Below, piece by piece: positions 1 to 12,400 of a stretch of 64,000 bases of DNA. Each line of letters starts with the position of its first letter. Within the stretch, counting starts at the first letter, position 1. Source of the DNA: Ascaris suum (lineage: Eukaryota; Nematoda; Chromadorea; Rhabditida; Ascarididae); the NCBI GenBank assembly GCA_013433145.1, contig CM024188.1, forward strand, positions 558,001 to 622,000, written 5' to 3'. The notes beneath the pieces were generated by a model. That model had not been told where the DNA came from, ran no database searches, and was given only the letters and a program-made list of their open reading frames with translations. Position numbers and translations under genes: made by a program.

Positions 1-129
1 AAGAACGACGCTCATTTGCATCGACAAGAATGAAAAACGGAAAAGAATGACGCTTGAACAATGCAATAAGCGGTGTACAAAGCTGATAGGTGAGCCGATA
101 TGCAAATTTACATCGCTAGACTGTACCAA

Positions 130-154
130 CTATACCATAACAGGAGATTCATTT
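130..154 (-). CDS. ncam-1: ncam-1 exon 18, tentative last exon with stop
   Basis: A T-rich acceptor (tttttttgcgcacag) followed in the required phase by Arg-Asn-Glu-Ser-Pro-Val-Met-Val and a TAG stop at 132-130. It would end the protein in a hydrophobic Val, as in a PDZ ligand. The exon is too short to prove. The real last exon could lie beyond the left edge. No AATAAA signal is visible downstream in the remaining 129 bases. Confidence 0.35.
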
Positions 155-360
155 CTGTGCGCAAAAAAACAAGCAGTCTATAAGAAAGAATGACGAATGG
201 TGAGAGAAAGAAAACGATGAAAGCAGAAGAAACAGTTATAGGCAATGAGAATGTGGGAAAAATGGTTAAATGGTTTTGCAGAGCGCAGTAGGATCATTTG
301 CAACAGCGAACCGCCGACTTGCTTCCTCATGTCATCCCAATCGTTACGCCTTAAACTATT

Positions 361-441
<81 letters not shown>

Positions 442-3400
442 TTCATATCTGTATATTTAAACATGTATTGTTGTAGGCGCATCTAAACGATACAAATGAG
501 CACACTGCCATTAAATCAAGGCGATGGATCGGCTGTCGGAAACGACTAATTTCCTCACCTCGCAGATATCTCGACCTCAGTCCTCCCTTCATTGAGCAAT
601 CGGTTGCTTTCGGCGGACCTAAAACACATGATCGTTATTTCAAAAATCTATTCGTTGTATCAGTGGTTATTTAAAGAGCAGAAAAAAAAAATCATATTTC
701 GTCATACACTTGAACAAATTTTTCCTGCGCCATTTAAATATTCATTTCTGCTGTCGGAAGTAGAGCAGTGGCTAATCTCAAAACAATTTCAAACCATGGG
801 TGCAAATTTAACTACTCGAAGCCTCTTTTAATTCACAGTTACGATGGCATGCAGTACCACCAATGAATTCTTTGATAAAACAGGAGAAAAAATTTCGCCA
901 GACATGTGGCACGAAACCTTGGGCTCTGAGTCTATAAGCGAGTACCCTGCATGCCGCACACCAGCGCAATTCCATGTTTCACAATCTTTAATTCCTACTG
1001 TCTTAAGAGCGCCATAGATTTTCTCGGGTTAAGGAAAAACAGTTGGAAACTGAGAAAAGATTGTGAGTAGTTTCTGCGCTTTACATGGAGGATAGTTCAT
1101 TCTTTGAAGAATCATTTTAGTGACCATAACCTTCAATAATCAAACATGACCGTCCGAAGGCTATCATAGCATTTTGCGGCAAGCAATAGAGCGTTATTTT
1201 ACCTATCCTCTATTGCAATATCCTGGTGTAGAATTTAAAAGGTATAAGGGACTCCCACTGTAACTTTAATATGAATTATCCTAATAAAAAAGAGCGCCGA
1301 CGATCCCAACACATGTCACTATTTCAACATCTTTTTGTCGAAGTAATGACTGAACATACTTGGAACCCCGTTCGATATCCTTGCCCTTACTGGAACTGAT
1401 ATTGCGTCCGAGACAGTTGATGCAAAAGCAAGCAAGAAGACCGCAGCGGTTCGTTGCGAAACAGATCACGTCGACAACCAAAAGCACAAACAGGAGAACG
1501 AAGCCGACCGTCAAGATGATTCGCGTTGAACTGATAGTTGTGCCCCGTTGATCCTCATTTGTGTATTCTGTAACCAGTCATCTCATCTCACCAAGGAAAA
1601 TGTGTAAAACATTCTCAATGTGAGTGGCATTTACAACGAAAATAACGATCGAGGTAACAAGAAACCTAGCTTGAAAGCTTGCATCGTAGGTGGACAATAC
1701 CGACCCGCATGGGAGTACCAGACCGCGAAATTGTACACACTCGAAGCCTTGATAGGAAACTGATGGTTACAAACTAAACGAGTGTTTGTAAAAGTGAGCA
1801 ACTGATCCAAAATCCTTCATAAGTGAGGCCGATTATCCCAACTCGATCATAACGACACACTTACCAGAAGTATTCAGGATGACCATGTAGGGATTGCTGT
1901 TGCCCACATCGTTGACCGCCACGAGTCTTATTTCATATTTCCTCAACGGTTTCAACAGTTTGAGGTCGATACTCGTTTGATCTGCATTTAGCTGCACCTC
2001 ATCAAAGTCGCTCGCAATTTCCCGCTACAATAATACCAATTTTCGGGGGGCAGTTGCCATGGAAATGTGTTCGAGAAGTTGCAGGATGTTTCTTGCAGAT
2101 CCACAAAAAGGTAGAAGAACGAGAAATCTGTCACCAAAATTCTAACCATTCCGTCCAAAAATTTGAGGAGCAAAAAAAACATAAAAAAGCAATCTAAGAT
2201 GACTCACAAGACTTCATATTGAGAACTGGAACTTCATTCAGAATTAAAAAGAGTGGCGTCAAAACATTACTCGCCTATTCATTAATTCACATGGAAATTC
2301 ATGAAACTTCAGAACCGACTCACCGGTAAAGCAACCGTTTCGTTCAGTAGACTGACAAAAGAATAGGAAAAATACTAAAATGGCTTTTATGAACTATAGT
2401 AGCGCAATAGCGGATACGAAGCGGATGGCAATTCAGTTTTCACCCTTCCAGACCAAAGACCACCTGCATCAAGTTTCTGCAACCGTAATACCTTCTAGTC
2501 TGCGCGAGCAAAGGCCCTTCTTGTCGACAGTTTACATACTGTAGTATCCTACAGATCAGATAACTACTCGTGGAACAACGAATACAGGTGATCAAGGGAC
2601 AATGTCGCATGTCCTACCTTGAAAAACCAACAAGTGAGCTTTTGCTGAAGAAATCTTGCAATGATACAATCCAGTAAATCAAATTAACAAAAAGAGATCA
2701 CACTTTTGTTAGCCGTAATAACAAATCAACCACAAACCTACGGTACAGAAAATATATTACAAAAGCACATGATGTGCAGCATGAATAAAAGAAACATGAA
2801 CTTTGATAACGTATTTTGCTTGCTTGCGAGCGTGATAAAAAACGTTATACGATCCTCCACTTTTATCTGAAGATGTAATCAAACACGCCGAAAGAACCGA
2901 ATAAGACAACACGGCGCAAAATCAAGAATGTAAAGATAACAAACAACGAAAAAACGACCAACCGGATCTTCGCTGAGTACCTCACGCACAAAAATCCGAT
3001 AAGAGGTAAGCGGTGAGCCATGGTCGTTAGGATGTCGCCAAGACAGCGTGCACACTTTAAGGCATTCCGAATGCAGCACCTGCGGAGTCTCTGGTGCTGA
3101 AAACACCAATGTGAATACTAGGCGCCCATACAACCATACGTATCATGAAATTTGTTGACCTCACCGAGTACTTTTTCATGGCGATTGCATCTGGCAGAAT
3201 GTGACTTCTACCATATCTTCGGTGACTTGTAATGTACATAACGAAAATCTTCTGTCAAAACCGTGAGAATCAAAAATGTTCTATCATGTGATGCTGTAGG
3301 GTGCACCGGATCGTTGTCCTCCGTTGTTAAGTGGCAACATGCTAACGTCTTCCAGTCTTCTCGATCACAAACCAGAATGTTAACCATAAACACCCGCAAC

Positions 3401-6400
3401 TCAATGCACGAAGTCTAGTTGATTACCCTGCCGGCCACTTCTTCCTTGTGATCCTAATCATCCTGCCGCCACGCTTTCAGCGCAACCTTTTCAAATGTTG
3501 CTCTTCAGCCGCTTTTATAATCCTCCCGAAGCATTGCTGCTTTAAGTGAATTTCAGACAGTTCTTAGTTGGTCTTGTAGCTTTTTCGTCTATGGCACAGA
3601 GTTGGCCCAACAAATTCCCTCTCTTTTTTGGTGAGACTCGTCGTTTCCGATACCGTCCGGTTCCTTTTCCAGGAAAGAAAATGGATGCGCAATAACCGGA
3701 GGAGAAAAACGTCCAATTTGCTCGTTCGTCTTTCTACTCGGCGACTACATCGTTCCGTCCTCAGCAAGCCTTGCTCTAGCTAACTGTAATGCGCATACGT
3801 GGATCACCAAGCCACGACTTATAGTGAGTTCATTCACTACTGTTTACACTGAAGAAAGTAAGAATTGGAATAGAAAAAACAAATAAATTTACACAGCAAA
3901 AATTCACGTAAAAAGATACAATTAGAGAGTGTGGTGAGATTGAGAGAAAAAAGTTTGATCAAATAAATAGGAAAATATTAGTCAAAAAAGCCAACTAGAT
4001 GAAAAAAAGAACTAGATGAGGGAAAAATTTTGATGCTGAGTCCAAAGGTATGCTCTACCTTTACCACAAAACTTGCGCAAACTCAACAGGATAGCATATG
4101 GTGAGAAATGATTTAAGTAGGAGCTCACCCCACGGGTCGGTCGTTTCGATGAAGTCTGACTCACTAAAATCTGACTCTCCAGCTTCGTTCAATGCCTGTA
4201 CACGCACTGTATATCTACTCTTCGGTTCGAGCCCGCTTATCCTCATAGCAGTGCCAACTGCGAACGGTACCGTTACATTCTTCGCTTGGAACTGCCATGG
4301 GAAATCACGATCAACCTCAAAGTAATATAAAACAAATTCCTACGAACACCAATCTTTTAAAACATTTTCATAGCCACACGAATGCAACAGCCAACGCATC
4401 TCAACACCAAACGATTCTGTTCTATGAAGACGTTTTTATTTTCCTTTGGAAAGTGATCCGAACCAACTTCAATTTTTCGTAACTTCTTGACCTATCTTCT
4501 CCAACAATCGACAAAAACTGCAGAGAGGTTGACAAATCGGATACTGCGCTAGAAAGTGAATAATACTCAAAAACTTATTATTAATATGCGGATCAACAAT
4601 AAAGCAAAATAGGCGTAGTTAGGAAATGAAAATTTTCAAAATAACTTGCTAAATGAGTACATACACCTCTCAACTCAAAGTCATATTCATTAACTTCGAA
4701 GGATTTCTCAAGAAGGAATTCAACTGAGCAAGTATTTCACGGAAATGCAGTACTTCAGTGTCTTTAGCGTAGTAAAAGATGAGCTGTGTGGGACGGTGAC
4801 CCTCATCGGCATCACTGAAGCCGTCCACTCTGCAGGTGGCAAAGTTCGGATAAATATGCTCATGACAGTTAACCTCACTCGGCGTATCCGGGATAACTGA
4901 AAATAAAAGTATCGCTTAAAAAAGGCAAAACACTAGAAGTAGTTCAGCATTAGCGACCCATTTACTTTCCACTGCTTCGATGATTAAAAGTTTCAACCAA
5001 AATAGCATTATGCATCTAGGCATTCGTTTCGTTTCCAATCAAATGTCAGTTATCTTATTTAAAAACGGTCATGCTCAATAAATGAGAAATATTAAACATG
5101 CAGCTTTTTGTCCAAAGTAACGCATGTACAAGACTCACAGATTTGCATAACGTCGATTTGCGCACGAACTGCCGATCCAATACCATTCTCCGCTGTGCAA
5201 GTATAAGTACCATAGTCACTCTCATCCGTTCCCGCTATCTGCAAAACTAACGTGGCTTTTACATAGGTTCGAGTCACAAAGAATTTTTCTGCGACAAGCG
5301 ACTAAAACCGACGCATACAGGGGATGGGGGGGGGGGGGAGGGGAAGGGAGGTACCCCCCAATTCTTTATCTCCAAAGCGAGTGCAAAGATGCATACTTCA
5401 CATAAAACAGAAAAGTTTGTGAGTGAACAGCACTAAGAATATCCAAAGAACATCGACTTGCGCATCGCCAAAATGGTCCATCACAGTATTCCACAATACA
5501 TCAAATTCGCTAACAAAGAAACACATTTTTCCTTTTTTTTTTCGTGCGACTGAGAGATGGGATGATAGAGGGTGAATTAATAAACGGGAGAGCGAAGTGC
5601 ACTATCAACTGCAATCGTCTTAGAAGTCAACGAAGTGCATATCTGTGCGACTTAGAAATGGCCTAGTTCAAGATTGTTGGCCAGCAAATATGGCGCTATC
5701 CAGCAAAAAACTATAACAGATAATCAGCTTATCTTCTTCCTCCAGCTAAACTCCAGTGAAATCAATTATACCATGCGATGAAAAGCATTGGTGCTGTCTC
5801 AACACAATTCCTTGAGTAATCCTTCCACCTCTAGTTCTTGCAATCATTGCTTTTCATCGACTCACTATCATTCTTCTACTTATTTTGGCACGTTCCAAAT
5901 CAAAAAAGTTCAAACAGCAGTCGTTCCTACGAATCCAAACACACGATCCAATCATCACGTCCTAAAGCGCAAAGTGAATCCCTTTAGAATAGAAGGTTGG
6001 AGAGGACGCTTGAAAATTGCACTGTGAGAGGAGGCCATTCACGTTACCTATCCAGTAATGAACATATTCAGTGAAGTTGTGAAATACAAATTTTCCTGAA
6101 CAAAGTATGCAGCTACTTTAAAAACAGACCATCAACTTGGTGAATGTCCCTTCTGAATGGATAATTCGACTAGTACCGTCAGCCTCGATGACACCCTGAG
6201 GTCCACTCCAAGTCCAGACTGGGTCCGGAACAGCGCTCGCTTCACATGATAATTCGACTGTCGATCCAGCCAAGGCACGTTGAGTATCGCTATGACCCGT
6301 TATTGTAGGCTCATCTGTTAATTGCGCAGGTATAAGCATATAAAGAGTTGGCAAGCACAAACAATCAACTTAAAAGATAGTGATTCCAGCATAAACTTTT

Positions 6401-9400
6401 TTTAGACATTAGAAGCCTATTTTTAGCATGGTTCACATTCCCAAACAATGTGTACGTTTCAAAACGTCTGTGAGTTTTAGCGATCGGAAAGGTGCTTTCC
6501 ATGGCCAGAATTCTATTCGACATGTTAAAGCATAAAATATGCAACTCTATACGATTTTCTTTCAAATTTTGCAAATTCAAAAACGGAAATGGGAAGCGAA
6601 TATAATACCGCTAGTTTCCACGCTTCTTCGCCCATTACCGATTTCTACTCTTTTCACTTGTGACGAACAAGCAAAAAGTATTGTTTCGTTAATATCATTA
6701 ATGCACTACATTCCTTTCAAATATCTTCTAAAAATACTTTATGCTCCCTCCTCTATGCTGCCTGTATTATAAGCTCTTTTATTCATTCTCCATTACCATA
6801 TCATTCGAATTGAAATCTCCGGTAACTGCATCTTTAGAACTTGCAGCAACAAACAGCTAATTCATTACGTAAGCAAAAGGTATGAGAAACTCTATAAACG
6901 AAGAACTCTCAAGATCTTAACAGCACCGGTGGAATGAGTTCTCCAAGCGCAAGCTGGCATTACAATAGAAACTATCGATTCCCAGGTGAATGATTCTTGG
7001 GCAATTGTGATCCATTATAAAAGAACCTTACGAGTAATAGCAAGGTAAATAGACCGACGATCCGAGCCCGCTTCATTTTCAGCCACACACTGGTAGAGGC
7101 CTGCATCATCCTCACCGAGCGATTCAATGCTCAATACAATGGCGCCCTCCTCTGCACGAAGTAAGGTACGTGAATCCTACAAAAATCCATATTCGCAACA
7201 CAGGTCTGCTGCTTTAAGAGAAAAATTTCTTTGACCACTCTTCTTTGCCCCCCAACATGATGACCATTTTCCCAACGAAGGTATATAACATCAAGACTGC
7301 CGGAAGCGAGAAGTTTGTTTAAACGTCAATTTTCGAAACGAACTACTCGTCATCCGTTGTCAGTCCGCCTGTCTTCAAAGCTTCCTGAGTCTTCAAGCTC
7401 ACTTCAAGGAAGCACTACCTACTTCTCTAGGAGATAAATACCCTCGCAACGCAGTATTTTCAGCGACGTGGAAGAGAAGTATGATACCTATTTTGCTATG
7501 CGATCGAATCAACATGTCGAAAGTCATTTGTCGTGATGAAGTTGCGAAGAAAATTGCAAAGTGTTTCTTGCATATTGCAATATCTGCCTTCTCAAACAAC
7601 GCAGATAACGTTTGATGGATAACGTGAGTGAAGGAAAAAGATACAGAGCTAGACAGATGGAAAAAAAACCATCAGATACTTGAATTGCTTTTATCACTCA
7701 AAATGCTTCGAAAATAAATGCTTGAAAATTTCCCTGTCGCTAGTCAGCATCAAACATTATACAACTAATGGCTATAAAATTTAGTTAACGCAGTTCAGCC
7801 CTACAACAACTTCTGCCACTTATACTGCTACCCGGATTTCGTTCGTTGCGATGCAAATTAGATAGTTCGCCGAAATTCTGCATTGTTTTTGCAATCCTTC
7901 AAAAGTTAATTCACATGTGCCCATCATATGCAGAGCGAGTGTTGCGGTACAGAAAAGAACTGAATGCATATTAAAGGAAAGCGATGATGATTCCAGCAAG
8001 GTAAGTGCAGTGAAAGAAGTGCGGCAATATAATGCAATTTTACTTCAATCGACGTAATTGTTGGATGCATTTTTTTGGGAAATTTATGTGAATGCTTTAT
8101 TCGCTTCCATCGAATGCTTTCGATTACACGTTCTATCACTCGTTAAAAAATAGTGCAAAATACGCAAATAACACATGCGAGTGCCAACAAAATGCATCCA
8201 GCACATGTTTAAAAACAACCCGAGAAGAAAAAAGCGAAAAGAACGAGCAACCTCCTGCTTCAACTTGTCGAAGTGGCCGTCATCCTTGTTTGCGGTTTCA
8301 TTTTGCAAATCGCTTTCTCTTGTATCGTCACCCTAAACAAAAGCTTTCAGTTACAAATTTAACTTACGTATTAATAAAGGGCATTGTAAGAACATTGTTT
8401 ACTAATCTGCTAACCAGTGAGATGAGCAAAAATTTTTTGTAAAATTAATGTACTTGCTAAGTACTACTATATCGCAAAATGATACAGCACGGTATATAAA
8501 CGACTTTGCAAAAACGCAAAGAAAGTTTAAGGTTTGACTTCCTTGATGTTATAATGGGGAAAAAAGTTAGAAAAATTGCCTCTCAGTTTTCGAAACTTGG
8601 ACGAATATGCCTAATTTTAGTGTAAATTATTCGATAGTTCGGATTCTTGAAAATATACGAGAAATCTCTGCCAGCGAACGCTAAATACTTTCGATCAAAT
8701 GATTTCGTCGACAGTTCTCTTTTCGTTTAACGCGAATCAGCAAAAACGAATGCGTTCTTCCTTTACAATTAAAAAAAAAAAAAATGATCGCTAACATTCA
8801 GCCAACTTATAAACTCCACATTTTGATACATAATTTAAATTTGTCCATAGAAATGCACAATGCGGTTGGCACAACTTAGCTCGCTTAAAAAAAAAGAATA
8901 ATGGCGACTAGTAAATGTAATAAAGCATTCATCTCAAGCGAATCAAAAAGATAAATGCAAATGTAGATTCTCTGCCTCTTGAGATCACTTCGTACTTTAC
9001 GTTATTCCCACGCACTAGCATATTCTGGAACATAAATATGTAAGCTCTTTTCAAACCTATATAGGATTAGGTCCACTGTAACAGCAATATCGAGTTAAAA
9101 GTGAAAAGTCGAAACGATACACAAAAATGACAAATTTCAATGCTCTAAAAACCGTCCGACTGGCATCGCAAAGAAAACATTCAACGCGCATCCAAACTTT
9201 TCTCAAATTTATCAACTCCCAAAAAATAAACACTATCCCATCATGATATCATCATAATATATCCAATAAACATTGAAAAATTTAGCCACAAAAGTTTTAA
9301 AAAAAAAACAACAACAACAAAGAACGTATAGCAAAAAGTGAGCATAATTATCGCGCAAAACAGCGCATATTGCACATTGGCTCCAGAAAGAAAAAGAAAA

Positions 9401-12400
9401 AAAAAAAGCTCGTAGTAACAGCATGACAAATATGCTTCAACCCATAAATCCTCAAGGCACTTAGAAGCAACAATAACCAGTCAATCGCAAATCGAACTTA
9501 AAAAAAAATCCATGAAATCAAATACGAAATAACTGAAACTTTACGACAATATATCAACGCACTTTCTTGTATTTAAGTAGTAAGTGAGAAATTTAACATT
9601 TCGCCTGGAATTTCACATTCACAAACCCTCCCACAAGAAAAATAATTCCGTCCATAACGTGGATACTTCAGAGACGTTGGCAGTTGAAGTGTTGCAAAAA
9701 CTCCTAGACAAGGAATTAGCTGATGAGTGAATTCTCAACGACCTCAGAAGACAAACAATAAAACATATTTGCGCAGCACTTTTGTTCTTTTTTTTGTAAG
9801 ATACATGTACTGCAACATATGCACAAGCACTATGTGGAACTCATTTCTGAAGTCATTCATTCCACAGCATACAGATAAAGCAAACAAAACAGTAGATGCG
9901 AGATATGTATTCCAGCACTTACTTTTGTAAAATTATTGAATTAGTTGTATTATTTGACAAGTTGAGCAAAACTATTTCGTGACTTCAATAAAAGACAAGT
10001 TGAATAAGCTGCAAAAAGAAAGAACCGGCTACAGCCGAATTCGGCTAAGATACCACTCCAATACAGGAATATGGAATCTCATACTACTGAATAATCTATA
10101 TCAAAAACTTGCAAAAAGTATTTCAATCTATATTTTTGACTCTGCTGGTGACGTTCTCCCGTGATGCCGAAAACCAATGCCATAAAAACAGCACGTTTGA
10201 ATGAAGAAATCCTTCACAGTTGAGAGAAACGGAGAGACGCATATTTGCTTGTATCAGATTTTACGCTCAGAAAACAACTTCACAGAAAAAAGCTACGGGC
10301 GAATGGCGAAGAGATGATAAAAGATCGAACCTTGATCGTGGTGATGCTCGCACCGTCATCTTTGTCTGTGTACTCTTCAGAACGAACCTCTTGCTGATCT
10401 CCCTCTAGTGTCCACTCCTCGCCCTGATGTACCCATTTCGCTTTGATTACGCCATCACCGGTAAAACTGCAACGCAAATCCACTGAATCACCACGCTCGC
10501 GAGTGACGTTATGCATCTTCTTGATCCTTGGCCTCTCTGAATAAAAATATATGCAAAGTAGAAACACTTACAGTTCTTCATCGCTGAACTTTTCACTCAT
10601 CAAGTAAGGGCTCATAAAGTGACACGAATCATCAACTTCGTCAAGTTTTACATAATTAATCACACAAATAATATTTCTTGAATGGAGGGGAAAAAAACGG
10701 AAATAGAAGCCCATTTCTTCACTTCAAGCAAATATAGCACTCAACGTCACGCCTGCCACGTTGAAAGGATGTTGCTGCCGACTTTCAATGAACATTCACA
10801 ATCGTTATCTATTCCTCATTATTATCTATTCAACGTTTAGACGCAAGATGTCATTTTAGAACAGAAAGTGCGGGCAATGGCCAAAAGCATTTAAAAAAAT
10901 GACGTGGAAAGAGCTTTCAGAGAAATACCCACGAAAAAATTTTGAGAAATATGCTTGAGCATAAACGAATGGGAAATGTCCGAAAAAAAATGTATAGCTA
11001 ATCAGTTGCGGTTACAGCTCTCGCAGTGACACAACTCAATTACTACATTCTATACCACACCACACGCAAAATTTTTTTTTTCTTCGCTGATGTCACAAAT
11101 ATACTACAATTACGCGTTTTGTTTTTCGAATGAATTCATTATCGAATCTGAAAGGAGAATATATCAACCAGCGTTGAAGCGACCCCCCCCCCCCCCATCT
11201 CAGCAGACGCAAGCGCTCTATTTTAAATCCCAATTTGTCATAAGCTCGCTCCTCCAATTCCCTCGTTTTAGCAAATAAACAAGTAATCCTTTGTGCACAA
11301 CAGATTTATGAGGCGGGGGATGCTCCCTAAAAGAGATGATTTCCCGCCTCATCAATCCACAACCACTTCAATGCACAATGCTTTCGCAATATCCGATGCC
11401 TTTTTTTTTCAAACGTCCTGTTTAATTAAACTCACATGAAGATCCTTCTAAGCTGGAAATTCGCATAAGCCCGCTACCTAATTATAGCTTCCACATCAAA
11501 GCTGATACCTTATCTCAGATATCAAACATCGCTTTTGATTTCGTACACTCTTCACTCACCTATTATCGTACCAGTTGTTTCGGCAACTTTGTAAACAAAA
11601 ACAAATTGGCTTGATAAAAATACGAGAACCGAATCGCTGTCACCAAGCTCTATATTGCAGTGGTGATATGCGATTGATGCTAGTGCTTTTGCACAGTAGC
11701 TGTCTTGTCATTTCGTGTTCAAATAAGACTCGAACTTCAATCGAGCAACTGCATGATAGCGTCATTCAGGAAATACAAAACTCCTCACAGAAAGAGATGG
11801 AAACGCTAAAAGAGCAATGCCAGCGACGTTCAAGCGAATCTGTTTTGCTTTATAACCTCAACGTCATGTTCACCTCATCTTCGAGACCCGTCAATAAAAC
11901 GATGGAATAAGAAGCGAACTCTGAACACAGATTAGAAAGCTTGAAAAATATTTAAAGCCTATCACAACACCACTATTGAAAACAAACCAAAAAAAAAGTT
12001 GTATATATGTGATAGATGAAACATACTGAATATTGTTAGATTAATGCTATGACGTTTTTCATCGACCACGTTCGATGCCACACAGGTGTATACACCGCCG
12101 TCAGATGGAATGAGTGAGTGAATAATGAGAAGACCATTCTCAACCAAATATTTGTCCGATGCAACTATTTCCTCCTCGAGGTTGTCCTCAAATACAGCTA
12201 AACAATTCAACACGCTTCGTTGTCTAAAAGCAACAGTCAATAAACACAAATGTAGTTTGCCGAGGCATGCCATCATTTGTTATCTCAGCATCTCTTAGTC
12301 AGCTGCGCATGCGCTTTTTCACAATACATACATGTCGAAAAGCTGTACAGATATCTGCTCCGTCGCTTCTCCAAATTCAACTGGTCCGAGCAAATTCACT

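Larger units (their letters stand above)
10537..12026 (-). other. ncam-1 intron 7
   Basis: Phase-1 intron at the Ig3/Ig4 boundary. It holds a 14-base C run (11183-11196), a 10-bp inverted repeat (11308-11352) and the antisense open frame at 11668-11910, listed separately. Confidence 0.75.

Noticed and set aside
1360..1420. Alternative donor gtaagg inside exon 16
   Set aside because: It would remove the conserved KGKDIERG motif and leaves the wrong phase for exon 17; the gtatgt donor at 1359 fits both.
7177..10330. Missing exons for two separate Ig domains between exons 8 and 9
   Set aside because: No second-half Ig motif was found in the intron, phases of exons 8 and 9 agree directly, and counting one long Ig4 gives the expected five Ig domains.
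12187..12290. Exon 7 of ncam-1 starting further upstream (acceptor tgtttag or gcttttag)
   Set aside because: Both give a phase that does not match the phase-0 donor of exon 6. The TTTGAG acceptor at 12186 restores the frame without an extra micro-exon.
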